A DNA stretch of 64,000 nucleotides. Origin: an uncultured Acidobacteriia bacterium (GTDB taxonomy: Bacteria; Acidobacteriota; Terriglobia; Bryobacterales; Bryobacteraceae). The position numbers were made by a program, and so were the translations under genes. The stretch spans positions 1 through 64,000 of the forward strand of contig CAINNJ010000033.1 in assembly GCA_903851195.1 (NCBI GenBank), written 5' to 3'. The notes beneath the pieces are model-generated. The model searched no databases, had not been told where the DNA came from, and was given only the letters and a program-made list of their open reading frames with translations. This document shows positions 16,041 through 24,490 of this stretch, one piece after another (position 1 is the stretch's first letter; each line of letters begins with the position of its first letter).

Positions 16041-17243
16041 ACCTACGAAAGGGCGTAGAGAGCCTTCGACGAACTGGTTGGGTTTCCAGCCTTTCACCAG
16101 CTTATCGAGTAAAAGCGAGTCGGTAATTCCCAAACCCAATGATCCCATCACCCCGGCAACTTCGCTTGTAAAGTGGCTTATGATAGCGCCCGCCCCGGCG
16201 AATAGCAGCATGCGCACCGTCTTGCAAGGTAGCTTGTCAGCCCAACCAGTTCTGCTAATTTCTCGAACGTACTCCTTAAGGAGATCGGCGTCTTCGGATT
16301 TAGGCGCTAGCCAACCTTTGAGCTTCTTGCTTTCCTCCGTCAATCGAAGAACGTCATCGAAGTTCCTGCTCCCGCTTCGGACGGCCTCAGCGATGCCCCT
16401 GCCCTCGTGGCACGTCCACTCCTGAAACACGCTCAACTGCTTGTGGTTCTGAGCCCTCAGCTGAAGGAGTTCAGAAAACCTTACACTTGCCACGGCCGTT
16501 GTGGAGGGCGAAACTGCCATGTCGGCCGAGATGGCGGCGGAAAGGCGCAAACCCGCCAGCGCATCGAAGACCTCCATCAACAAAGACGCGGGGGTGACTG
16601 TCGAATCGGACACGATTTGACGCCGAACACCAGTCGCTCGCCTTAGATCGAAATTTGTTTCGACAACCAAATCTTGGGGCGCGCCAGAAGCATCGGAGCC
16701 AGCTGCAGTTGGGTCCTCGTAGACGTTAAAAAATGACCCTTGCTGGGGAGAAAAGCCAGGAACGAAGTGTTCTAGTACGGCATCGACGCACTTGCTCACG
16801 AATCCAGGGACCAAAATCTCCGCTTTCGCTTTTTGGGCGTCTGTCATGTTCCATTTAACCCGATCTACATGGCGGGAGAGGCGGTTTGCAAGACGTGTAC
16901 TGCGCCCTTGCTTGCCTGTCAATTCGAAGAATGTCGTTCGCGCGTATTGCTCAACGCTTAATCTCGGTGGAGGCCCGATGAGAACAAGTCCGTAACGATC
17001 ACCCCGAGGGGTTGCCGTATTGCTGACGCCGAGATGATTTTCTATGTAGCAAAGCTCCAGAAATCCGTTATCAAGCGCGTAAAGGAGAGAATCGGGTCCA
17101 CAGATGCGGATCAGGGAGACGAGCGTGTTTGGGTCTGCCGCGACGCGCACTTTTTGATAGAACACCATCGCTTCGGCAAGAAGACCTAGATCAAACGACT
17201 TGCCCGAGGCTTGTGGTCTGTAGAGGCAAATGGATTCGAACAT
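16035..17243 (-). CDS. Unknown 402-residue protein between integrase and tRNA (cargo)
   Basis: I do not recognise this protein. The N-terminus (residues 8-32) contains RPQASGKSFDLGLLAEAMVF, then a mixed alpha/beta region with YGLVLIGPPPRLS. The C-terminal part has two short hydrophobic stretches (about 340-355 and 360-378, Gly-rich) that might contact membrane. No nuclease or protease motif is clear, and QASGKS is not a proper P-loop in context. The local base composition is lower in GC than the surrounding chromosome. Its place at the element tip, beside the attachment site, is where ICEs carry cargo such as defence genes. A perfect palindrome lies just upstream of its start. Confidence 0.85.
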   Translation of the reverse strand: MFESICLYRPQASGKSFDLGLLAEAMVFYQKVRVAADPNTLVSLIRICGPDSLLYALDNGFLELCYIENHLGVSNTATPRGDRYGLVLIGPPPRLSVEQYARTTFFELTGKQGRSTRLANRLSRHVDRVKWNMTDAQKAKAEILVPGFVSKCVDAVLEHFVPGFSPQQGSFFNVYEDPTAAGSDASGAPQDLVVETNFDLRRATGVRRQIVSDSTVTPASLLMEVFDALAGLRLSAAISADMAVSPSTTAVASVRFSELLQLRAQNHKQLSVFQEWTCHEGRGIAEAVRSGSRNFDDVLRLTEESKKLKGWLAPKSEDADLLKEYVREISRTGWADKLPCKTVRMLLFAGAGAIISHFTSEVAGVMGSLGLGITDSLLLDKLVKGWKPNQFVEGSLRPFVGL

Positions 17244-17539
17244 CGCAACCGTTTAGATTTGATAGTAATACTATCTTTGGGCGACGAAGGCTCAACCCCG
17301 AAGACCCCGCTGTTTCATGAACTTGCCCTCGAGCCCGCTGTTGAAGCCAAGGATCTTGTTGTTCGTTGCGAGACACAAAAGCCGGTGTAGGACGTTTCCT
17401 GACGAGTGCTGGAAAACGACAGCGATCTTGAAATCAACCTTTCAACCCCGGATTAGCAAGGGATTAGCAAAAGCCAAAAAACAAGGCCAAAACGAAGGCG
17501 GGAAACCGGGCCAAAAACCACCCGTAAACTATTGAAAAC
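17244..17539. other. Element end / attachment region between cargo gene and tRNA-Ser
   Basis: There is no gene in these 296 bases. They contain a perfect palindrome (17261-17275), a tandem GGATTAGCAA pair (17450-17459 and 17461-17470) and two GGCCAAAA copies (near 17484 and 17509). Short direct repeats next to an integration site are typical arm-type sites for integrase or Xis. The core crossover probably lies in the 3' part of the tRNA (from 17540). Confidence 0.45.
17261..17275. promoter_or_regulatory. Perfect palindrome upstream of the cargo gene
   Basis: GATAGTA (17261-17267) and TACTATC (17269-17275) are perfect inverted arms around one base. The site lies 17 bases upstream of the ATG at 17243 and covers a -10-like AT-rich stretch, so it is a candidate operator controlling the unknown cargo gene. 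Confidence 0.5.
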
Positions 17540-17632
<93 letters not shown>

Positions 17633-17665
17633 GCGAGATGTACAGGCCGTACTCTCCGAATCTTA

Positions 17666-18250
17666 TCACAACCCCCGGTATTTCACCGCCGGATCCGCCC
17701 CCACCAGCGCCACCGACGCCGCAAATCCCGCCGGCGCCAACACATCCGCCACCCGGATATCCGCCGATGGAATCTCCATCAGTTGCCCCCCTACCGCCTT
17801 CGTCCGCGCTTCCCGCCGCGTCCACACATGAAACAACTCCGCCGTGGACCCCTCCAACTCCGTTTCCCCGATCCGCTCCAGCAACTCCGCAATCTTCACA
17901 CCCTCCCGAATCTGCTCCAGATCCACCCCCGCCGCCGCCCCGCGCGTCACCGCCAGCATCCCCCACCGGTGCGAATGCGACAGATTGAATTCGATCCCCG
18001 GCGCATCCTCCAGCGCGGGCTTCCCGTTCGCTCCGTACCGGAACGTCAGTGACGCCGCCTCGCGCCCCACATACCCCGCCAGAATCGTCCGCATCGCCGA
18101 CCGCGCATGCCCCCACCGCCGCCGGTGCTCCTCGAACCGGAACCGGTCCGCGCGCGCCTGTTCTTCGGGCGATAGCACGAGTTCCCGGGGGCTATCCAGA
18201 TCGAACGTCCAGATATCGACCTGGCAGATATCAGTCGGGCAGCAACTCAC
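17666..18250 (-). CDS. 4'-phosphopantetheinyl transferase (Sfp type)
   Basis: This is a 194-residue enzyme that would load phosphopantetheine onto carrier proteins. Family marks are the EFNLSHSHRWGMLAV segment, the metal-binding GVDLEQ and WTRREARTK (the usual WxxKEAxxK with Arg for the first Lys). A GTG at 18250 is the best start; the longer open frame to 18478 lies inside the thioesterase gene and is not protein-like. It overlaps the thioesterase end by 20 bases, so the two are coupled. Such a pair usually serves NRPS/PKS pathways, but none is in the window. Confidence 0.85.
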   Translation of the reverse strand: MSCCPTDICQVDIWTFDLDSPRELVLSPEEQARADRFRFEEHRRRWGHARSAMRTILAGYVGREAASLTFRYGANGKPALEDAPGIEFNLSHSHRWGMLAVTRGAAAGVDLEQIREGVKIAELLERIGETELEGSTAELFHVWTRREARTKAVGGQLMEIPSADIRVADVLAPAGFAASVALVGADPAVKYRGL

Positions 18251-18884
18251 GGATGGCCTCCCGAAGCGCCGGCAGAAACTGCGGATTCCGGTCCACAAAC
18301 ATATGCCCGCCCGAAAACAGCCGCAACTCGAAACCGAGCGTCGTCTGTTCGCGCCACGCTTCCAGTCGCGGCAGTGCCACCGTGGCATCGTCCAGCCCGC
18401 CAAACACCCGGATCGGCACGTCGAGCGGCGGCTCCTCCCGGTACACATACCGGCGGTGCAGCCGGGCATCCGGTCCATACTGCATCACCAGTGCCCGCAG
18501 CGCGACTTCCGGCGCCCCGGCGCCATGAATACGAACCAGCGACTGATAAACGTCTTCATCCGTCATTTCCGGGTGGACCGTCGTGCGCAACTGCGGCGCC
18601 GTCGCGGCGGAGACGAAAAGCGCCGCCGGCATCGGCAACCCCTCCCTGCGCAGCGCCCGCGTGAACTCGAACGCAATTCCCGCGCCCATGCTGTGACCGA
18701 AAAACGCAAACGGCCTGCTCAGCAGAGGAGCGACCGTGCGCAGCAGGTTCTCCACCACCTCCTCCACCGTCTGCGCATTCGCCGGATATGCCACCACCGA
18801 AAACGGCGGCCGGTCCCCCCAGCCGTAGTACGCGGCAGTCGCGCCGGCATAGGGGAAACACAAAACTTCGTTCATAGCTTCCAA
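18231..18884 (-). CDS. Type II thioesterase (alpha/beta hydrolase)
   Basis: This is a 217-residue thioesterase of the GrsT/SrfAD type. The start is NEVLCFPYAGATAAYYG. The nucleophile is Ser65 in GHSMG, an Asp lies in FGGLDD and the catalytic His in FSGGHMFV near residue 196. These enzymes remove wrongly loaded groups from carrier proteins of NRPS/PKS lines. ATGs at residues 1 and 4 are both possible. It is cotranscribed with the PPTase. Confidence 0.88.
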   Translation of the reverse strand: MEAMNEVLCFPYAGATAAYYGWGDRPPFSVVAYPANAQTVEEVVENLLRTVAPLLSRPFAFFGHSMGAGIAFEFTRALRREGLPMPAALFVSAATAPQLRTTVHPEMTDEDVYQSLVRIHGAGAPEVALRALVMQYGPDARLHRRYVYREEPPLDVPIRVFGGLDDATVALPRLEAWREQTTLGFELRLFSGGHMFVDRNPQFLPALREAIRELLPD

Positions 18885-18959
18885 AGGCCAGTCTAGCGGG
18901 TGTGCGCCACGTTACCGGGGCCATCCCCCGGACGCGCCTGCGGGACAATAAAGGATTCC

Positions 18960-20753
18960 ATGAAATTCCGGCTGTTCCTCCTGATCGCGCTGCAACCGGT
19001 GTGCCTGCACGCCCAAGAACCGCCCGCCTCCGCCGGACACACCACGGTCGTCGTCACCGGCACGGCCGCCCCCACGCCGCTCGACGAAGCGGATCGTGAC
19101 ATCGCCGAACTGCCCCTGCCGCGCGCCGAACGCCCCCTCTGCGATTCCTGGTTCAACCTCCTCCAGCTCGACCCCGCCCTCAACCTGCAGCAGCGCGCCC
19201 CGGGCGGCTTTCTCGCCGACCTCTCCATCCGCGGCGCCACCTACGGCCAAACCCTCGTCCTGCTCGACGGCATGCGGCTCAACGACGCCCAGACCAGCCA
19301 CTTCAATCTCGATCTCCCCATCCCCCTCGAAACCGTATCCTCCATCGAAGTTCTCAAGGGTTCCGGTTCCACCCTCTACGGCTCCGACGCCATCGGCGGC
19401 GTCCTCAATGTGCGCACCCGCGCCGCCGAAGCCCCCGAAGTTCGCCTCCTCGCCGGCGCCGGCAACTTCGGCACGAACGAACAGCACGGCGTCGCTTCCT
19501 TCGGCTCCCACCGCCTCTTCGAACAGCTCGCCTTCGCGCGCGACTTCTCTTCCGGCTTCGCGCCCAACCGCGACTACCGGAACCTCTCCCTCAGCTCACT
19601 CTCCACCGCCAAATCGAAGCTCGGTGCCGGCAGCCTGCTCATGGCGTACAGCGACAAACCCTACGGCGCCGACCAGTTCTACGGCAATTACCCCTCCTGG
19701 GAACGGATCAAAACCTGGTTCGCTTCCGCCCATCAGGATCTCGGCGACAACACCGAAGCCAGCTTCGCCTTCCGTCGCCATACCGACCTCTTCGTGCTCT
19801 TCCGCTACGCCCCGCAGATCTACACCAACCGGCATCTCCTCGACAGCTGGCAAGGCGATCTGCGGCGTCACGACAAGCTCCCGCTCCACGCCATCCTCAG
19901 CTACGGCGCGGAGGGTTTCAGCGAAGCGATCGACAGCACCAACCTGGGCGTCCGCAGCCGCACCCGGGGCAGCGGCTACCTGTTTTACGACCTGCGCTCG
20001 GTCCGGCGTTTCTCGCTCTCCGCGGGCATTCGCGAAGAGGTCTATGGTTCCGGTCAGGTGGCCAACAGCCCGTCCCTCAGCGGCGCGGCCTGGCTCAGCT
20101 CCCGCATCCGCCTGCGTGCTTCAGCCAGCCGGGCTTTCCGATTGCCCGGCTACACGGATCTCTACTATTCCGACCCCGCCAACAAAGGCAATCCGAATCT
20201 GAAACCGGAGAGCGCCACCAGCTACGAAGCCGGTCTGGACGCGTATTTCCGCCCCAACCTGCACTCCTCGGTAACCGTATTCCAGCGGCGCGATACGAAC
20301 GTGATCGACTACGTTCGCGCCACTTCCGCCGACGTCTGGCAGGCCACCAACTTCGATAAACTGCACTTCACCGGCGTGGAAGCCGCCACCGTGTATGAGC
20401 CGAAGGCCGGCCAGAGGATCTCTCTCAGTTTCGCGGCCCTGCGCGGCATCAGCGTGGTGGACACCGTGCTGCTCAGCAAGTACACGTTCAATTACCCCGT
20501 GCGCAGCGCGGTCGCCGAATGGCGCGGCGCCGTTGGGAATCGCCTCATCGCGCGCACCCGCCTCGGCGTGGTGGACCGTCTCAACCGCTCGCCCTACGCG
20601 GTCTGGGACGCCTCCGCAACCTGGTCGCGCGGCAAGGTTCGCCCGTTCCTGCAACTGACGAATCTCACCAGCACCGTCTACCAGGAGATTCCCAATGTCC
20701 CGCTGCCCAAACGCGGCGTCGTGGGCGGCGTGGAAATCGTCCTATTCCGATAG
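18960..20753 (+). CDS. TonB-dependent outer-membrane receptor (BtuB/CirA-like)
   Basis: This 597-residue receptor has a signal peptide (residues 1-18, cleavage after LHA), a TonB box-like TTVVVTG, a plug domain (about 45-150, with the GxxLVLLDGMRLND and IEVLKGSGSTLYGSDAIGGV motifs) and a beta barrel ending in an aromatic-terminated strand (EIVLFR). The ATG at 18960 gives the signal peptide; the frame is open 20 codons upstream. Substrate cannot be told; no cobalamin riboswitch is visible in the 75-base leader. Confidence 0.93.
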   Translation: MKFRLFLLIALQPVCLHAQEPPASAGHTTVVVTGTAAPTPLDEADRDIAELPLPRAERPLCDSWFNLLQLDPALNLQQRAPGGFLADLSIRGATYGQTLVLLDGMRLNDAQTSHFNLDLPIPLETVSSIEVLKGSGSTLYGSDAIGGVLNVRTRAAEAPEVRLLAGAGNFGTNEQHGVASFGSHRLFEQLAFARDFSSGFAPNRDYRNLSLSSLSTAKSKLGAGSLLMAYSDKPYGADQFYGNYPSWERIKTWFASAHQDLGDNTEASFAFRRHTDLFVLFRYAPQIYTNRHLLDSWQGDLRRHDKLPLHAILSYGAEGFSEAIDSTNLGVRSRTRGSGYLFYDLRSVRRFSLSAGIREEVYGSGQVANSPSLSGAAWLSSRIRLRASASRAFRLPGYTDLYYSDPANKGNPNLKPESATSYEAGLDAYFRPNLHSSVTVFQRRDTNVIDYVRATSADVWQATNFDKLHFTGVEAATVYEPKAGQRISLSFAALRGISVVDTVLLSKYTFNYPVRSAVAEWRGAVGNRLIARTRLGVVDRLNRSPYAVWDASATWSRGKVRPFLQLTNLTSTVYQEIPNVPLPKRGVVGGVEIVLFR

Positions 20754-21233
20754 AGGCCGGATCAGCGTGGTGGTCCTCGTCAGCACGCCGCTCGCCGTGG
20801 TCACATTCGGCTGCCCCGGGCGTGAGGTCTCGAACCGGTATTCCAGCAGGTTCGAACCCCGCCTGCGGTACGTTACGTGTTGTCCGGTCGCCGCGCTCCC
20901 GAACTGAACGGTGTTCTCGTCGGAAGTTTCCAAAACGTAGTGAACCACCGCCCGGCCGGGCTGAAAACAGTCGGCATGCAGCCGGTTGTCGGGCCCGTCC
21001 GCATAGATCACGAACATCTCCTGCCAGGCGGACACCTGCCGGTTCGGCGTGGCTCTTCCGACAATAATCTGCGAAGCCACGTCGTACCGGAAATCGACCA
21101 TGCCCGCGCCTTCCGTCCATCGGCCGATCAGAATCCTGGCCGGATCCAGCGCGCTGTCTGGTGCCTTGGCTCGCTGGAACACCTGCCCCGAACACAAGCC
21201 AGCCAGCAGAACCAGCGCGATCGCGGACCTCAT
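20742..21233 (-). CDS. Small secreted protein of unknown function
   Basis: This 163-residue protein has a signal peptide (cleavage near LCSGQ, residue 17) and a compact beta-rich body (IGRWTEGAGMVDFRYDVASQ, a lipocalin-like opening, then several short strands). No catalytic motif is recognised. The ATG overlaps the stop of the beta-lactamase-like gene (ATGA), so both are made from one message. The 3' end overlaps the convergent receptor gene by 12 bases. Confidence 0.8.
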   Translation of the reverse strand: MRSAIALVLLAGLCSGQVFQRAKAPDSALDPARILIGRWTEGAGMVDFRYDVASQIIVGRATPNRQVSAWQEMFVIYADGPDNRLHADCFQPGRAVVHYVLETSDENTVQFGSAATGQHVTYRRRGSNLLEYRFETSRPGQPNVTTASGVLTRTTTLIRPLSE

Positions 21234-22105
21234 TTCGTCAATTCCTCCACCAGGAGTTTCGACGCATCGGCGATGAAAACGTACCCCGCGTTATCCGCCG
21301 ACCAGTCCACCTTCGGCATCCCCTCGCAGGTAATTGCGATCGCTACCGGCGCGGCTTTCGTGAACACAATCCCCACGTCGCTCCGCAGGTGATCGAGCGC
21401 GCCCGGCTTGTCCGCCACGTCCACGTCGAAGCGTCGCGCCATCCCCTCGCGCCACTGCTGCTTCTTCATGATGTCGAGCATCTCGGCCGAAGCCGCCGGG
21501 CTCACCAGTTCGCCTTTATACAGACGTTCCAGCAAACCCACCATCTCGCGTGGCGTCGAAACCCCGATCCCGAACCCTTTGTTCGCCGGATCCCGGCCCG
21601 CGTCGCTGACCCCCTCCGGCGTGGACCCCTTCAGAATCTTCCGCAGGGAGCGCGTATTCTTCAGGCCCAGCCTTTCCATCACCGCGTTCACGTCGTTCCC
21701 GGACACGTGGTCGAGCACCAGGTTCGTGCCGGTGTTGTCGCTCAGCAGCATCATGTAGCGAACCAGATCGCGCAGCGCGATCTTCTGCCCGTCCGACATC
21801 TCCGCCAGCACGCCGGAGCCGCCTACCTTGTTCTCTTTCGTGAGTTCGGACGTGTCGGTCCAGTGCGCTTTGCCGGCCTCGACAGCCGTGAAGACTCCGA
21901 TCAGAATCGGCAGCTTAATGGTGCTTGCGGTATTCACGCGGTTGTCGCCGCCAAGTTCGTACGTGGCGCCGGTCTTCAGATTCTTCGCGTAGATGCTGAC
22001 CTTGCCGTCGAACCGCGCGGCCAGGTCTTTTACACGATCCTGCCCGGATGCCGGGAAGCCGCCCGCGAATGCAAGAATTGCCGTTAGGACGAACGCACGA
22101 GACAT
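21230..22105 (-). CDS. Class A beta-lactamase-like serine hydrolase
   Basis: This is a 291-residue exported protein (signal peptide 1-21). The penicillin-recognising fold motifs are Ser61-x-x-Lys64 (STIK), Ser122-Asp-Asn (SDN) and Lys232-Pro-Gly in place of KTG. The omega-loop Glu166/ExxLN of true class A enzymes is not obvious, so it may be a weak lactamase or a PBP-like peptidase. The ATG at 22105 gives a proper signal peptide and lies 22 bases inside the ispF end; the longer frame to 22360 is an ispF shadow. Confidence 0.87.
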   Translation of the reverse strand: MSRAFVLTAILAFAGGFPASGQDRVKDLAARFDGKVSIYAKNLKTGATYELGGDNRVNTASTIKLPILIGVFTAVEAGKAHWTDTSELTKENKVGGSGVLAEMSDGQKIALRDLVRYMMLLSDNTGTNLVLDHVSGNDVNAVMERLGLKNTRSLRKILKGSTPEGVSDAGRDPANKGFGIGVSTPREMVGLLERLYKGELVSPAASAEMLDIMKKQQWREGMARRFDVDVADKPGALDHLRSDVGIVFTKAAPVAIAITCEGMPKVDWSADNAGYVFIADASKLLVEELTK

Positions 22106-22563
22106 ACCACCGCCTGGGATTCCGCCGAGCGCCCTTCGCCCACCGGGCCCACGCGCTCGGAAGTTTTGAACTTGACCGACACCTGGCTGACCTCCAGCCC
22201 CATCGTCCTCGCCAGGGACTCGCGAATCGCCAGCCGGAAGTCTTTCAGCTTCGGGCGCTCCAGCAGCACCGTCGAATCCACGTTGCCGATTCTGTAGCCC
22301 GCCGCCGCCGCCAGATCGCACGCATGTTTCAGGAACTGCAGACTGCCCGCGCCCTTCCACTTCGGATCCGTATCCGGGAAATGCATCCCGATGTCGCCCG
22401 CGGCTATCGCCCCCAGAATGGCGTCCGTGATCGCGTGGGACAGCACATCCGCGTCGGAATGCCCTTCGAGTCCGAACTCACACGGCACCGTGACGCCGCC
22501 CAGAATCAACGGACGCCCGGCGGTAATGCGGTGGTTATCCCAACCCTGCCCGAAGCGAATCAT
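22084..22563 (-). CDS. ispF: 2-C-methyl-D-erythritol 2,4-cyclodiphosphate synthase
   Basis: This 159-residue MEP-pathway enzyme cyclises CDP-ME-2-phosphate. The metal site Asp9-x-His11 (GWDNHR) and the loop GLEGHSDADVLSHAITDAIL match IspF, as do DIGMHFPDTDPKWKGA and the C-terminal KFKTSERVGPVGEGRSAES. It directly follows ispD, and the length is normal. Confidence 0.97.
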   Translation of the reverse strand: MIRFGQGWDNHRITAGRPLILGGVTVPCEFGLEGHSDADVLSHAITDAILGAIAAGDIGMHFPDTDPKWKGAGSLQFLKHACDLAAAAGYRIGNVDSTVLLERPKLKDFRLAIRESLARTMGLEVSQVSVKFKTSERVGPVGEGRSAESQAVVCLVRSS

Positions 22564-23310
22564 CTAGTGTTTCGCCGTCTCGTGCTCGAAGAACAAACGG
22601 GCCAGATCCATGTCGTTCGGCCGCGTGATCTTGATATTCCGGTCGCTGCCCAGCACCACGCTGATCTCCACCTGGTCCAGCCGCTCCACCAGGCTCGATT
22701 CGTCCGTGCCCGTGAAATTGTCCGTCCGCGCCGCCGCGAAGGCGCGCTCCAGAATCTCTTTGCGGAAAACCTGCGGCGTCTGCGCCAGAATCAGACGCTC
22801 CCGCGAAATGGTGGACCGCACCTTCGCGCCCCCCGCCTGCGCGCCGCTCACCTGTTTCACGGTGTCCACCGGCACAATCCCCACAATCGCCGCTCCGGTC
22901 TCCTGCGCTTCTTCCACCACGCGCCGGATCGTATCGAGATCGATAAACGGCCGCACCGCATCGTGCACCGCCACCATATCCGTATCGGCGTCGAGCGAAC
23001 GCAAGGCGTTCTCCACGGATTCCTGCCGGCTGTTCCCGCCTGCCACCACGCGCAGCGCTCCGAGCAGTCCGCGCCCTTCTTTCACGAGCAGGTCTTCCAC
23101 CCACGGGATATCCTCCTCCCGAACGGCGACCACGATGTCATGCACCAGCGGCGACGCGACGAACTTGCGCACCGTGTGGACCAGAATCGGCGCGCCTTCG
23201 AGCAGCATGAACTGTTTCCGGCTCGTGCCGGACGTTTCAGCGCCGGTGGGCGTTCCCTTGAGCATCCGGGTGCCTAATCCGGCTGAGGGCAGAATAACGG
23301 CAAGTTTCAC
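22564..23310 (-). CDS. ispD: 2-C-methyl-D-erythritol 4-phosphate cytidylyltransferase
   Basis: This is a 248-residue MEP-pathway enzyme. The CTP-binding start is ILPSAGLGTRM, then KQFMLLEGAPILVHTV, VHDAVRPFID and a C-terminal segment with TDESSLVERL and IKITRPNDMDLA. All match IspD. It abuts ispF, and the PIN-TRAM gene lies 3 bases upstream. The order yacL-ispD-ispF also occurs in Firmicutes. Confidence 0.97.
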   Translation of the reverse strand: MKLAVILPSAGLGTRMLKGTPTGAETSGTSRKQFMLLEGAPILVHTVRKFVASPLVHDIVVAVREEDIPWVEDLLVKEGRGLLGALRVVAGGNSRQESVENALRSLDADTDMVAVHDAVRPFIDLDTIRRVVEEAQETGAAIVGIVPVDTVKQVSGAQAGGAKVRSTISRERLILAQTPQVFRKEILERAFAAARTDNFTGTDESSLVERLDQVEISVVLGSDRNIKITRPNDMDLARLFFEHETAKH

Positions 23311-23313
23311 TGA

Positions 23314-24399
23314 TCAGCTCTCTCCGACTGCCTGTTCCCGACGCGGCGGGTTCTCCCGGCGTTCCACCACCTGCGGCACAGCCGCGGCGGCCGTCTGCGA
23401 CACGGCGTGATTGCGCTCGTCGTACTTCCCGAAAATCATCTTCCCGGCCGTGGTCTGCAGCACACTGGTCACCGAGATATCGATCGTTTTCGAGATCATG
23501 CGCCGTGCGTTATCGACTACCACCATGGTACCGTCATCCAGATACGCCACACCCTGGTTGTACTCTTTGCCTTCCTTCAGAATGAAGACGCGCATCAGTT
23601 CGCCCGGCAGCACGATCGGCTTCAGCGCATTGGCCAGTTCATTGATGTTGAGAACGTCCACCCCGCGCACGTGCGCCACCTTGTTCAGATTGAAGTCATT
23701 GGTGACGATCTTGCAGCTATAAACCTTGGCCAGTTCGATCAGCTTCATGTCGACTTCCTTCACCTGCGGGAAGTCCTCCTGCACCACCTGGACCTTCAGA
23801 TTCGGCAGTTTCTGGATCCGCTGCAGCACATCCAGCCCGCGCCGTCCGCGGTTGCGCTTCATGCTGTCCGCCGAGTCGGCCACCATCTGCAACTCCTGCA
23901 GCACGAACTGGGGAATCACCAGCACGCCGTCCAGAAAACCGGTGTCGGCGATATCGGCAATCCGGCCGTCGATAATCACGCTGGTATCCAGGATTTTATG
24001 GTTCTGCCGGCTGTCGGTCTCCACGCCGAACACCCCGCCCAACACGCCGGGATTCAGCAGTTCCCCCTTGTTGGCGCCCGTCACCATGCCGAAATAGACG
24101 AAAAGGATGAGACACGCCACCTGCACGAAATGCAGCACCGGTGCGTCGGATCCCAAACGCCCCAGCACCATGCTGGTCAGTGCCGCGCAAAGCAGTCCGG
24201 CGATCATGCCCGCGCCGATGCCGAGCAGGCGCTTCAGGCTGATTCGCTCCACCCGGATTTGGAGTATCAGCGCCACGCCCGCAATCGCCGCGCCCGCCGC
24301 GGCCGCCATCCAGATCGAAATATCCAAAGGCCGGAAATACGCGGCGGTAATGCCCAGTATCAGTACGAAGATGAGTCGAACGAGAATAGAATCCAGCAC
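23314..24399 (-). CDS. Membrane-anchored PIN-TRAM domain protein (YacL family)
   Basis: This 361-residue protein has four membrane helices in the first 110 residues. A PIN nuclease-like domain follows (about 135-255, ILDTSVIIDGRIADI, IPQFVLQELQ and VTNDFNLNKVA, giving the acidic residues). The C-terminal TRAM-like domain (VFILKEGKEYNQGVAYLDDG) binds RNA in relatives. YacL-type proteins are widespread and poorly understood. It heads the ispD-ispF cluster. Confidence 0.92.
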   Translation of the reverse strand: MLDSILVRLIFVLILGITAAYFRPLDISIWMAAAAGAAIAGVALILQIRVERISLKRLLGIGAGMIAGLLCAALTSMVLGRLGSDAPVLHFVQVACLILFVYFGMVTGANKGELLNPGVLGGVFGVETDSRQNHKILDTSVIIDGRIADIADTGFLDGVLVIPQFVLQELQMVADSADSMKRNRGRRGLDVLQRIQKLPNLKVQVVQEDFPQVKEVDMKLIELAKVYSCKIVTNDFNLNKVAHVRGVDVLNINELANALKPIVLPGELMRVFILKEGKEYNQGVAYLDDGTMVVVDNARRMISKTIDISVTSVLQTTAGKMIFGKYDERNHAVSQTAAAAVPQVVERRENPPRREQAVGES

Positions 24400-24490
24400 G
24401 GCCGATTTCCAGTCCGGGTGAGCGATCCCTCACGCCGCGAACCAAACTTATAGAAAGGAGATGAGTCGAAATTGTACCACCGGCGGCGAA

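Noticed and set aside
18885-18959. Cobalamin riboswitch before the BtuB-like receptor
   Set aside because: The leader is only 75 bases and has no B12-box-like sequence.
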